This document shows, piece after piece, positions 1-10,871 of a stretch of 64,000 nucleotides of DNA. Under the pieces are notes generated by a model. The model searched no databases and was not told where the DNA came from. It saw nothing but the letters and a program-made list of their open reading frames with translations. The translations under genes were made by a program, and so were the position numbers. Source of the stretch: Paramyrothecium sp. XJ0827. Lineage: Eukaryota; Ascomycota; Sordariomycetes; Hypocreales; Stachybotryaceae. Location of the stretch: positions 5,208,001-5,272,000 of the forward strand of contig JAJFPB010000003.1 of assembly GCA_020881915.1 (NCBI GenBank), read 5' to 3'. Every line of letters starts with the position of its first letter. Position 1 is the stretch's first letter.

Positions 1-2
1 CA

Positions 3-635
3 CTCAACATGCGATTCGTCACGTCCAAGTTATTTAGCATGCATCAGCTGGCCAACGTCGTTCAGGCAACAGGCTATTTCCTGCCGTCTATCTACTTACC
101 GTCCTACGCGCGCGTGACCTTTGGCACGTCCACTTTCTTGTCGGCATTGACGGTCATGCTTGTCAATTTGTCTGCAAGCATTGGACTTATGGTTATGGGG
201 ACCCTAAGTGACAAATTCACCGTGACGACATGTACGTTCATCTCGTCGATAGGTGTGGCTCTGTCGGTGCTGCTGGTTTGGGGGCTTAACACATCACTGC
301 CCGCACTATACGTCTTCTGTGTCTGCTATGGCCTCTTTGCCGGGTCCTGGTCCTCGACATGGCCAGGAATCATGAGAGATGTGTCTCAAAAAGCCGAGGT
401 TGAAGGCTATGGGCATGCCGACCCAATCATGGTGCAAGGCCATTTGTCCATTGGACGGGGAATTGGAAACATTGTGTCAGGGCCGTTGAGCGACTCACTC
501 ATCCGCGGCATGCCCTGGCAAGGACAGGCCTTGGGGGGCTACGGAAGTGGATTTGGTCCGCTGATAGTGTACACCGGCCTGACAGGGCTTTTGAGTGGGA
601 TGAATTTTGTCTTTAAGTTACTGAACGTGATATAG
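3..635 (+). CDS. MFS transporter, monocarboxylate (MCT)-like, C-terminal part
   Basis: The reading frame is already open at the window edge and ends at TAG 633-635, so this is the 3' part of a larger gene. The visible protein (about 210 aa) has several hydrophobic membrane segments and stretches typical of fungal MCT-like MFS permeases, such as QATGYFLPSIYLPSYAR and the short loop GTLSDKF between helices. It also has the late segment YGLFAGSWSSTWPGI. Members carry mono- or dicarboxylates or similar small acids across membranes; the substrate cannot be read here. The C-terminus is short and ends just after the last hydrophobic stretch. The ATG at 9 is probably an internal Met and not the true start. 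Confidence 0.8.
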   Translation, partial: LNMRFVTSKLFSMHQLANVVQATGYFLPSIYLPSYARVTFGTSTFLSALTVMLVNLSASIGLMVMGTLSDKFTVTTCTFISSIGVALSVLLVWGLNTSLPALYVFCVCYGLFAGSWSSTWPGIMRDVSQKAEVEGYGHADPIMVQGHLSIGRGIGNIVSGPLSDSLIRGMPWQGQALGGYGSGFGPLIVYTGLTGLLSGMNFVFKLLNVI

Positions 636-1250
636 AGGCCGGGGCTCTTGGAAAAATTTTGCCTGGCCTATGGTCTATACTTAAGCAGTCATTGGTCAGC
701 TAGCTCTCAAGGAAAGTAGAGTAGATGGTAACAAGATGCTCAAGAATGTGTTCGCCAATTGGGAAAACTCGACTTCCTCAGCCAGAACATCATCGAGGGC
801 CGTCCAGATCTACCTCGCTCTCGCAAAACACCATATCGGACTTGGAATAATTGTTGCAATGAAACCAGAACCGTGCAAACGATGAAGCGGAAGGCCCGGA
901 ACAGAAACGATCAGAAGCTACCGGTGGCGAACAACTACTTAACAACGAACTAATGAATGTGAGGTCACGATTTACAGTCAGAACGGATACCGGCAATAAT
1001 TTCCCTTTGGTTCCAACATTGGCTTCTATCGGAGGCAAGTTTTAGCTTTAATGGACAGAAGGTTACAGTGACTGAAAATGGTGGCTTGCAACTGGACTAG
1101 TCGCTCCCACCTGAAGCACAATGACGCAACAGCCCGGCTGACCCCCGCTTCTCTGGCTTTTAACATGTAATGAACCATATTAAGTTTCCCCTTCAAGTCG
1201 CCATCCTTGATTCCTCGTCTGAAACATTCGTTGTCACTCTTCTGCTAGGC
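636..1250. other. intergenic
   Basis: This holds the 3' flank of the MFS gene and the promoter of the NmrA-like gene. Only short overlapping ORFs without family-like sequence are present. No repeat or RNA gene was recognised. Confidence 0.5.
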
Positions 1251-2229
1251 ATGAAACACTTCCCGGTCGTCGCCATCGCTGGCGGAACTGGAAATCTCGG
1301 TTCTCATTTGACCGAGGCATTTCTGTTGCCCACGTTCCGCCGCCAGTTTCAACAAGTCATCATTCTAGCGAGGGCGGAATCCTCCAAGACAAAGGAATAT
1401 GCAGCAGCCGGTGCGACAGTTCGGCTGTACTCTGAGGACGACATAGCGCCAGCATTAGAGGGCGTAGAGGTGCTCATCAATGCGTGGGTCAAGGTTATTA
1501 CCGTCGAGGAGCTGTCGCTAAAACTGCCCTAGGGTCGGTCCTTCCGGTCATCACTTCAAGGAGAAGCTCCTTCGAGCACTGCCTCAGTCTTCTGTTAAGC
1601 TTTATTTTCCCTCGGAATTTGGTGTGGACCATTACATCCATGACTTCCCTCATGAGGAGTGGGATGCGAAGAAGAAACACTTTCAGCTAGCAAAGGAACT
1701 GATTCCAAACATTCGCATCTGTCGTGTGTTTGCTGGTCTGTTCCTCGAGGATTCCATCGGACCTTGGTTTGGTTTCTATACGTCGAAATGCAAGTACGAA
1801 GCTATTGGGCCCACGGATCAGCGAACTTCGTACACCAGCTTGAACGACGTGGGGCGTTGTCTGGCCATTTTGGCCTCCCTGCCTCATACCGAGGTTGCTG
1901 AACAATTCCATCTGAGCGGGGATAGTAAGTCATTTGCTGAGATTGCTCAAATCATGGAAGAGGCTGGCTCTAAGCCGATCACAACATCGAGCATCCCATT
2001 GGAATCATATAAACCGCAGGTTCTGTCTAAGCCCACACCTACACCAGAGCGATATCTGAGGTTCTTGATGGGTGAAGGGCTAATCGATCACTCTGCATCC
2101 GGACTTGGCAATGACAACGCTCTGTTGGAGATCGATGATACTTTTGGAACGTGGAAATCGATGGTAGACCTCGCCGAAGAAACCCAAGGAGTGCCTTGGG
2201 CTACGGCGGAGTGGAATCCCCCAGAGTAG
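1251..2229 (+). CDS. NmrA-like / isoflavone-reductase-like NAD(P)-binding protein
   Basis: Two exons, 1251-1483 and 1533-2229, are joined by a 49-nt intron (donor GTGGGT, acceptor CCTAG) and give 309 aa. The N-terminus has the Rossmann motif AGGTGNLG at about residues 9-16, followed by a basic segment after strand 2 as in atypical SDRs. Across the splice the protein reads LINAVGPSGHHFKEKLL and then YFPSEFGVDHY, which is the usual core of the NmrA / phenylcoumaran-benzylic-ether-reductase family. Such proteins are cytosolic NADPH-dependent reductases or redox-sensing regulators. The substrate is unknown. The start is the ATG directly before the Rossmann strand; an upstream in-frame ATG at 1170 would add an unlikely extension. 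The next gene downstream on the same strand is an SDR. Confidence 0.85.
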
Positions 2230-2873
2230 ACCTGGATACTTACGGTTCTTTCTTCTTTCTCCAAGACTTGTTTGTAACTAAAACATGAGCTGGTAGCAAG
2301 GAATGTCTCACAGCAAGTAGTGTTGCAGTAGTCTTTGAAGAACGTACCATGCGTTTCTCGTAGTTTCAGAGGTAATACCACGCGCTGCTTCAATGCTCCG
2401 ATACAATCCGCCAAAGGCTCTGGCCCACGTGAAACATGAAGACAAACCAACCGCTATACAGGACTCACGGTGATGTTGACGTGCAAAACTCTTCACCAGC
2501 ATTGATACATTTGTTAACCCCATGCCAAGCACATTTGGAGTTTCAAGGTGCATACTAATACCTTCAAATAGCAGTGATCAAGTGAGAGAAAGTGCTGTTT
2601 CTGGCGAAGGTTCAAATCGCGCCGACTCTAACTTCGACTCCGACTCCGACTCCGACTTCAGGCCATGATCGGGAATCGCTTGGCCAATCGGTCAACTTTT
2701 GGTAAAATAGAAGAATGACCATGACACAGCCCGCCTTGGAAAAGAGTAAATCCGCACGCGATACGCCCAGCGTCGGGAGACTGGGATATTTAGTAAGAGG
2801 CGGGCAGCGCAATCACTCGTCCAACTCCCAAGCACACCCCGCACGACGTCTTCTGTCCACCTCATCAGCAATC
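2230..2873. other. intergenic with short CGACTC repeat
   Basis: Between the NmrA-like and SDR genes. A hexanucleotide microsatellite (CGACTC, nearly four copies) lies at 2635-2658. An AT-rich TATA-like stretch at about 2787-2794 could serve the SDR. The frame upstream of the SDR ATG is open back to 2715, and that extension is basic and Ser/Arg-rich, so a longer targeted form cannot be excluded. Confidence 0.5.
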
Positions 2874-3683
2874 ATGGCCGAAAACCATGCCATCTACCCG
2901 AGCCTTCGCGGGAAGACTGTGCTCATCACGGGCGGTGCGGAAGGCATTGGTGCAGCCACAGTCAAACTCCTCGCTTTCCAGGGCTGTCGCGTCTTTTTCC
3001 TCGACATCGCCGACGCATCAGCTCAGAAGACGATAGACCATGTTGTGTCGCTATCCGAAGCCCGGACCGGACACCCAGTCGTTCCGCCTACTTACTACCA
3101 CTGCGATGTAACAGATTTGACCAAACTGCAAGCCACCGCCAATGAAATCTTGCAAAAACATGGCCTCGTGCACGTCTTGATCAACAATGCGGCAGCAGCC
3201 GGAGGCAAGGCCAGGATCGAGACCGCCAAGGTGACTTCTGAGTCGTGGGATTTCAACATAAATGCCAACCTCAGGCACGTGTTCTTTTTGACACAGGCGG
3301 TGCTTCCTGCAATGAAAGAAGCCGGAGGCGGAAGCATCGTAAACCTAGGATCCATCACGTGGCGCATCCCGGCTGCTGGACAGCCTGTGTATGCTGCCTG
3401 CAAAGCGGCAATCATGGGACTTACTCGAGTACAAAGCAAAGAGGTTGGGCAGCACAACATACGTATCAACAGCGTCATGCCAGGCGCCATTGCTACCCAG
3501 AGGCAGAGGGACGAGGTCTTGACGCCTGAATACCGTGCTGAGGTCATGCGCGGACAGAGCCTGCAGCGAGACTTGGAGCCTGAGGAAGTGGCCAAAGTTA
3601 TTGTCTTCTTGAGTAGTGATGAAGCCAGCGCAGTAACCGGGAGCACCTATGTGGTCGATGGTGGCTGGTGCAGTGATACTTGA
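2874..3683 (+). CDS. short-chain dehydrogenase/reductase (classical SDR)
   Basis: A single exon encodes 269 aa, the usual length for a classical SDR. The cofactor motif TGGAEGIG is at residues 19-26 and the NNAA motif at about 104-107. The catalytic Ser160 (LGSITW), Tyr173 and Lys177 (YAACK) are all present. An acidic residue at the end of strand 2 (FFLDIAD) favours NAD(H) over NADP(H). The C-terminal SGSTYVVDGGW-like ending (here TGSTYVVDGGW) is typical. Sugar or polyol dehydrogenases are the closest type by general look, but the substrate is inferred only loosely. The ATG at 2874 is chosen over 2715 because family similarity begins just after it. The gene is convergent with the GMC oxidoreductase downstream. 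Confidence 0.9.
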   Translation: MAENHAIYPSLRGKTVLITGGAEGIGAATVKLLAFQGCRVFFLDIADASAQKTIDHVVSLSEARTGHPVVPPTYYHCDVTDLTKLQATANEILQKHGLVHVLINNAAAAGGKARIETAKVTSESWDFNINANLRHVFFLTQAVLPAMKEAGGGSIVNLGSITWRIPAAGQPVYAACKAAIMGLTRVQSKEVGQHNIRINSVMPGAIATQRQRDEVLTPEYRAEVMRGQSLQRDLEPEEVAKVIVFLSSDEASAVTGSTYVVDGGWCSDT

Positions 3684-4096
3684 CATTCTTCATCATTCGT
3701 TTCATTGAAGCGCAGTTAAATTGAAGAGTTCTTGGATACTTTGAGGGAATGTAAATGAGACATGATAAACCACGCCCCTGATGAACTTGAACGAAGAAAT
3801 ATGAAGGATTGTGAGACTTGCATACATTCTTATCCATTCTAGTCTTGATATATTGATTAGCTGGAGGAGAGACCTCGGAGCCTACATTATGCGCGTGTGA
3901 ATCCCCTGCATCGGATCATTTGCAGACTCCATAGGTTCAATGAGAAATGCAAAACTATCCAGCAGAGTTTGTCGCCATAGCAACATCCTTGGATCGGAAA
4001 GTAGCGTTATGCAACATGAGTAAGTGTAGCTAGAGCCAATTTTCAACTCATGGGCTCATGCTCGACGCAAGATGAGATCAGCCGCCTATTGCATGG
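3684..4096. other. convergent intergenic region
   Basis: This is the shared 3' flank of the SDR (+) and the GMC oxidoreductase (-). No coding sequence is seen. Confidence 0.5.
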
Positions 4097-6190
4097 TTAT
4101 TCTCTGCTTCGTATCAATTTTCCTAGTTTGGTTGATGAACACACCTTTTCTCCAATCGCATATGCCGTGGCGCTTGTGTGAGACCCAGGCACAAGAGGCA
4201 TGATGCTGTTGTCCGCAACGCTTAATCGTTGTGTGCCATGCACTCGAAGATCTGGGCCGACGACACCTCCCAGCTCCTTCGGTCCAAGTGCCGCAGTGCC
4301 AACTTGATGCGCCACACTGGGATTGATGTTGCGGCGTAACCATGTCTTTATTTGCTCATCACTTGACACACCTGGACTTGTCTCTACAGGACCAAGCGCA
4401 TCAACCATGGCCTTGTGCCCCATGAGGTAGCGGACGCCCTTGAGTAGCTCTACATTGAGATCCAAATCGACAGGGTTCGTAAAGGCACGATAATCAATGA
4501 CAGGTGCCGTATTGACCCCATCGTCGTCAGGAGAAATGTGCACGGTACCCCGAGAGAAGATGTGCAACAGGATAGCGCCGAACGAGGCCTGGCCCCACAT
4601 GAGTGACTCCATCCAAGCAGACTTGGACGATCGTAATTGCTGAATCAAGATCTGCTGCTGAATCTCGTATCCACGCACCAGCGTCGGATGTATGCCGCGG
4701 GGGAGAAAGTCTGTGGAAACTTGGTTCTCGAGTTTAGTGATGATCGCTTCGGTCTTGTTGGAAAACACAGAGAAGGGGAGAAACACGCCGCTATTGACGT
4801 ATGCGGTGTATGGCCCTGTTTTGTTGAGGTCCCACTGTCTCCGGGCTTCACGTTCAAAGGTCCGGTTGCGAGAAAGATCGTTTTGCGTGGGGAAAACGGT
4901 TTTGGTGAAGCGATATGAAACCCCGAAACTGGTATGACTGTTGAAATTGAAACCAACGCCGGGCAGCTCAACCTTGACGGCGACACAGGCCGCGTTCAGA
5001 ATATCCCGAGGGCCTATGCCGCTGCGCTCCAGCACTTGCGGAGTGTGCATCGTACCTGCGGACACGATGACTTCTTTGCGCGCCTTCACACTTCTTATAT
5101 TGACGCTTCCGTCTCTTGGCGTGTATTGGACTCCTCGAGCCTCCCAGGTAGAGCCTGGATTTTCCATGATGATTTTTGTCACCCTATGGCCCGGCAGAAG
5201 ATGATAATTGTCGCGCTTACTGACATTGTCGTAGTGACTTACCTTGGCGAAGGATCTCTTGTGGGTTTCGGCGTCCATGGAATTTGGACACCACACAACG
5301 CCATACTTACTGCCGTCTGCTGCCTCCCTGGGCGAACTCACGCCGGGGATCCTTTGGAAGGCCTTGAACATAAGCTCTAGCCACTGATGAGTTGCTACGT
5401 TCATAATAAACTTGAGCTCGAATCATTTCACTCACGTTGGATGGGCCACTGAAATGGCCGGTAGCTCGCATGAATGGTTGTGGTGCCGCCGTAAGCCGCT
5501 CCAGTGTCATGGGTGATGTTGTACACCGCGATCGTCTCTTTAGATGGTGGTTTGAATGTGACACTCTTCTTGAACCACGGTAAGAGGCTTTTCCAACCCC
5601 ACTCAGACGCATACTCTGCGGCATAGTCACCGGCAGCTAGAACCCATGCATCGTAGTCTTCGGCGGCTCCGCGGTCAAAAAGCATGCCGTTGACCGCCGA
5701 GCTGCCACCCACCACGGCTCCTGCTCGGACGGATTTGCGTTGGCCATCTAAAGCACTTTGTGGGACGGAAGTGTAATTATAGATCCGAGTGCCCGCGGGG
5801 TACTCGTCTGGCCCTGCGTCGCTAATGTCGGGTGTGGTGACGGCAAGGATGGACTCGGACGAATCCAAGTACCCATATTCTATTACCAGAACAGTATCTT
5901 TGACTTGTCAATAAATGTAATTGCTCACTATTGTGCCAAATTTTCACTAGGAACGGGTCCATACGTTTACCACTTTCGGTAAGCCGGTCGGCCACGGTTA
6001 GGCCGGCTGTCCCGCCGCCCACCACAATATAATCATATTCATCCAGGATGGACTCTTGTCTTGTGATGACGCTAGCATGAGTTGCATGTGCCGGGAGACA
6101 AGCCGCAAACCTTGCTAGGTGTAGTGCGAAAAGAACTAGACATAGGAAATGCCTGCCTATTTGGTAACCCATAAATGGATAGTTCATCAT
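4097..6190 (-). CDS. GMC oxidoreductase, secreted flavoprotein
   Basis: Three exons read on the minus strand, 6190-5971, 5903-5436 and 5394-4097, give 661 aa. A hydrophobic N-terminus (about residues 13-31) looks like a signal peptide. The FAD dinucleotide-binding motif VVGGGTAGLTVADRL follows at about 56-70. The GMC signature appears as AGTMHTPQVLERSGIGP. The C-terminal active site has VAHQVGTA and SHTSATAYAIGEK, whose His residues match the conserved His pair of glucose-oxidase-type enzymes. The family oxidises alcohols or sugars with FAD, often secreted or in biosynthetic clusters. Intron 1 is 67 nt. Intron 2 is only 41 nt (GTGAGT...GTAG), but it restores the family-like reading WPIQPTHQW. 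Nearby NmrA-like and SDR genes are also redox enzymes, but a joint pathway is not shown. Confidence 0.87.
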
Positions 6191-9098
6191 GTTAAATTAC
6201 TTTACGATGAGTCATGTATATCCCGTCAGATATAGAACATTAAAGCCATTTATACTTCCTGTCTGTGTGAGATGAGGCAGGGAGTAAATCTGTTCGAGTG
6301 ACTCCTTAACTCCGGAGTAATTAGAACATTCTGCCTAAATATCATGCAGAACCATGCTCTGAATCAATATTGTACACGACTGTGACCAACTATCCAATCA
6401 TAATTTATACTGATAGGGAGATGCAAATGAAAAATTCGGTACCCAGTCAGACACGCAGTCCACGACTTGAGATGGCGGGGTTTGTAGCATCCGGCTATAA
6501 GTCATACGAGTCGATCTCGGTAAAAGGTATGTTGGCTATTCAGTAGGACATCACACGGCACGGCTCCAGATAAGACTTCACATTTAGGCTCAAAGTATGC
6601 TTCATAATGGGGCTCAAGGGAGACTATCGAAGTATGTTGCCTGGTAGGTTGGATGTAGAACCTAGATGTCAAGGTGACATGCACAGTCAAGTCAAGAAGT
6701 CGCAGAAACTGCACGTCCGCGGTGTTAGTTGGTTGTGGGCTTCTTGATATGGGTCTGGGGTACAATCAAGGAATGAGATGCTTAGTAGAACGACGAACCT
6801 GGTACCTGTTTCACTTCGTATAGTGACTAGCCTCGCTTTATCCAAGTAAGGGTCAAACCTACAAGCAACAAGGTTGTCTGCATTGGATAAATTTACGTAG
6901 CCGTGACGGAAGAACTTGTGTGACTAATTCCACCAGATTCGAGTATTGTGAACTAATTGATGGTTCGTCTTTTGAACCAGTGGGATTCTCCGTCCCAGTT
7001 CCTCGAAAGAACGCCCGCCAAAAGCAATAGAAATCACGCCAGACTCAACATACATGACGTTATTGAGTTTTGTATTAGACCATGCGTAGTTAGGTCATAT
7101 CAAACTGGATCACTAACGTACAATGGCTTTGTGGGCGCAAGGAGAGCGGGTGTCTAGGTGCTGCGCAAATCACTTGTAATAGACACATTGATTCAATTGC
7201 GTCTTTTACTTGTTCCTCCTGCTATCAGGCAACAACGCCCTCACATCAGAGTTAGCCATTGCATTAGTCTGACCGTTGACGGCGTAAACAATACCAAGCT
7301 CCATAATGAAGAGTTTTTGGGTAGTGTTGCGCCATGCTAGAAGAACTAAACGATACAAGGTCAAGCCTGTCCTGCAGAAGAGCGGGGCTCATATTCGAGC
7401 TCGTCCTTCAGTTGCAGCACCTGTTAGAGCTGTGGCGTAAGAAGTGCCGGTTTTCTTGCCGGACCTGGCGAACATGACAGATGCACCGGCCATATTGTTG
7501 CAGTCGTTTCTGTTGAGACCAACTACCTTGATGGGGCCACTAAGTCGGCGAGCTGAACGAAACTCTTGTCTCTCCTGTGCCCTTCACCACCCGTTGAGGT
7601 CACGACCCTCAGGAAAGAGTGGCTACTGCAGCCTTATATGTTTTCCGATTAGCCAGTTCTGCAGATGATCAACGGGCTATGCGCGGAATCATCCTTGATT
7701 GGTGAAATCATAATTTATTAGCTTGTTCGTATCGTCTGTAGGGCCAATATCTCCCTACTCCTATCCTCCATCATCACCGAGTGTCCACCTTGCGGGCCGG
7801 GCGACTAGAGCAGAGCCTTCCGATTGTCCAAGTCGAAGCCGGCCCCAAGACGAGCAGCACGTGGTCAACGCTCGCAAGTGGAATCGATGGGCTGTAGTCC
7901 TCACGAAATGACCGGCTGAAGTAAGAAAAGTGGCCTCTAGACACAGTCTAAACCATATCACGCGACATCTGGGCGTATGGTACTGTTCTGATCCAATGAG
8001 AATGTGAATAGGACATCGAATACCAAGTTCAGATCTTGTGGCTCGTTTGAACTATGTCAGAACTGAATCATATGAGCAGTGCAGGGCTCCCAATTGTTGC
8101 ATTCCACACCACCACTCTTGAACGTAGCCGCAGGCGGAATGCCCTGGTGCAGATTTCAACCCATTGACGCGGTGACTGACACTTGACTCGGTGACTGATC
8201 GACGGACAATGCACGAGCCCCACGAGATGCCTTACCGAGCGCCAGCATTTCGGAAAACTCCGCTAGTGCGAGGTCTTCAACTAGAATCCGGGGCACCGGG
8301 GACGTTTTGTGTGCTGTCCGGCCGCATGTAGTGAAGTCCAAGCATCATCCATCCGTGAAAAGCAAGAGTGCATGTCGGGAGGATACTGTTCTTGTTTTCT
8401 GCCCAAGTATCAGAAACGAAGTAGGATTCCAATGACAAGAGGAATGCAGCCCAAGCCATAAGTCTGTGCAGGCGACCCCGAGATACCACCGTGCTCCTGG
8501 TTCGGGGAGAATGACGACAGAGGCTTGAAGGCCTCACCTTCTTAGCCTACAAAGAGGTACTTTTTTCCTGGGGAGAGGCACTAAAACCCCGTCCAGGGGC
8601 AGAGCAGCACCCTCCCTCAATCATATTTCGGACTGGCCTAGCGCGGTCATGGAGCTAAATCACGATCGTGGCGCAATTCTTAAACGATCTGTTCCCCCCA
8701 AAACTCCACCAATGCAAGACCAGCTTGCCGTTAGAAGTTTTTTCCTGTATACGAAGACCAAGACGACGAGAGGATTAGCAATCTGGTAAATCAGGTCGAA
8801 AACACCTTCGACAGCCTGGATTGAAGGTTTTGCAGAAGAATCAACTCGACACAAGATTGGCGCTTCATTGTAGTCCTGAAGCCATGCAATAAAGGCAGTG
8901 CGTCGTGTGACGATGATTTCGGTATATTTGCATTAAGGCTGTGTGCTATATTACAGTGCAGAATTATTGTTGAGGTCCCTTCGCCTCGCTGAGAACACTC
9001 TGGTTCTGGGAATGAGACCTCCATCTGCTGAGGCTATGTAGCCTTCCAGCGATGACTTGTACAGCGCCAGCGGACTTCTGAAGAGTCCTTTTGGCATA
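6191..9098. other. long gene-poor region
   Basis: About 2.9 kb without a convincing intact gene. It holds the promoter of the GMC gene near 6190-6500 and a possible relic at 7206-7584, listed separately. The remaining ORFs are short, mutually overlapping and of random composition. Confidence 0.5.
7206..7584 (-). pseudogene. possible degraded gene, unrecognised protein
   Basis: One minus-strand frame runs from about 7584 to TAA at 7206-7208 and is interrupted only by TGA at 7389-7391. Its translation looks like natural protein, for example PIKVVGLNRNDCNNMAGASV before the stop and IVYAVNGQTNAMANSDV after it. No start codon was found and the upstream end is closed by another TGA. The single TGA could come from CGA by C to T change. 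I do not recognise the family. It may be a relic, or an exon of a gene with an unrecognised intron. Confidence 0.28.
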
Positions 9099-9764
9099 TC
9101 ATGATGGTGTGCAGGTAGAAGTCAATTTCCGCTTACTCTTCCCGATTACCCTCTCCTCGCCCGAGAAACTGTGCTTTCGTTGTTTGCCAGACAAGCTCCC
9201 TGAGTTGCTGACGATCCTCGGCGTCGCTCGTGACGCGTTCAACGGCACTTCACTAGCAATGCCTGAATCCAAATATTCATCTTGTAAAATCGATGCTGAT
9301 GGCGTGTACGACTCGTTTGCCGTCTCTTCGTCCTCACGGTCATCCCACTCATAGACAGGCAGCTCTTTTATGCTGATACCCCCGCAGGGACAGCTTTGTG
9401 GAGAACACTGGTTTTGATCCATGGCAGCATCGTCGACGCAAACCACCTCCGTATCGCAGCAACTCGAGCCTTCCGAAGCCTCATCCGATGAACTGGAATC
9501 CGAAGAGCTGTCTTCAACGTGTTCCGTACTAGCGCCGTATTCAATCTCTCCACGTATTTGAGCTCGTTGCCGACTGATCCATTCTTCAAATGTCAGTATC
9601 TTATTGTTGTAATAAATTTCTGGGCTGGCAGAGGGCTCGTAAATTCTGTCTAGGAGATTGACATGTGCGAGGAGCCGGTGCAGTTTGACGTCAGGCTTCA
9701 TCGACTCTTGGTCAAGCTTGTATCGCGCCATCCGGGCGAGGATCTGACTTGAAACGTACGACAT
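9099..9764 (-). CDS. hypothetical acidic, Ser-rich protein
   Basis: A single-exon ORF of 221 aa starts at ATG 9764. The N-terminal 70 residues look folded (RLLAHVNLLDRIYE, then FEEWISRQRAQIRGEIE). This resembles the short helical start seen in many uncharacterised ascomycete proteins. Next come a Ser/Asp/Glu-rich stretch at about residues 84-100 and a Cys-rich patch (SSCCDTEV, then CSPQSCPCGG). The tail is basic (KQRKHSF, KSKRK) and might be a nuclear localisation signal. No known domain or catalytic motif was recognised. The uninterrupted length and biased composition support a real gene; the function is unknown. Confidence 0.6.
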   Translation of the reverse strand: MSYVSSQILARMARYKLDQESMKPDVKLHRLLAHVNLLDRIYEPSASPEIYYNNKILTFEEWISRQRAQIRGEIEYGASTEHVEDSSSDSSSSDEASEGSSCCDTEVVCVDDAAMDQNQCSPQSCPCGGISIKELPVYEWDDREDEETANESYTPSASILQDEYLDSGIASEVPLNASRATPRIVSNSGSLSGKQRKHSFSGEERVIGKSKRKLTSTCTPS

Positions 9765-10871
9765 ATTTCGGGCCGTAAGGAGTTGGAACAGATCAATGCT
9801 TGAAGTTGGTGGAAGGAAATCGAGATGTTGATACGGAATGTTATCTTGCCTTATATCTCTACATCCTCAAGCAAAACCTCAGATAGCTTTTCAATCACAT
9901 TTACTCGTTTTGGCGGAAATAAGCCGCTCGAGACGAGGTAGCTCGGGCGCGCCGATGGGATCGTCCGAGCTACTGGCCCTTATCCGACGCGAACGTGTGT
10001 ACCAAGGCTGGCGACCTCTCCACGAAAGCACCACACGTGGTCGAGGGGTAGACTAATGGTGAAGCTAACCGCCCGTTAGATCTCTGTTGGCTTGACCTCG
10101 CTTGTTGGACCTTATCATATTTTCTGGCAAGTCTCGCGTTGCAGCATCGGGCAGTACTCAAAAGTTCTGGCATTTGAGTTGACTCGGTGAATGGTGGCTC
10201 GGCACTTATGGCGTCACATAGTCAAAGACAAGAGAGGACCCGGAATTTTGTCTTTGGGATGATACAACAATGGCTTTGGGAGTGGATAACATTCAACAAT
10301 GTTGCTACAGCAAGCTTGAGAGTCCATCCATCCATCCATTCCTCCATCCATCAACTTGCCCAAGGACCGTGCCGTGTCAGCCACGTGTGGAAAGCTGAAA
10401 TCTGCTTTCCACTAGCTGTTAGCTGCGAGTTTATTCAGGGAAGAGACACAATTCAGCAAGTAAGAGTGAAAACCTCGATGGCGCCGTCCTGCCTCGGGTA
10501 TTTTTAGCGCAGAACACGGACTGTAAAGCTGCCCTACTCGTCTTAGTTCAGGTAGTTGGGTAAGGAAGATCTCCCGGATCCGGACTGATGATTTGTGCGA
10601 CGGCTCCGACGGATGGATTGAAAATCAACCCGACTTTGCTGTAAGTCCATGCGACCAGTCGGCTTTTCCGTTTCTCTGCTGCAAACTCAATTCGACCCTA
10701 GTTGTTTCCACTCTCTGCCTCCTTGAAGCTGCGACTTCTTGGGCTCGTTATGTAGCGAGTCCGACCTAGATGTCGACCTAATCGACGCAGCTCATGTCTT
10801 CAGCGCACAACACGGACGCATTCCAAGCTCAGAGCAGGCCCGCCAGCATCAACCAGGTCCCTGGTCGAGTA
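9765..10871. other. intergenic with CATC microsatellite
   Basis: Promoter side of the hypothetical gene and 3' flank of the mpaB-like gene. A (CATC)n-type repeat lies at about 10323-10351. No coding sequence was recognised. Confidence 0.5.

Noticed and set aside
2580..2640. GGTTCAAATC resembling a tRNA T-arm
   Set aside because: Flanking bases do not form a T-stem or the other tRNA arms.
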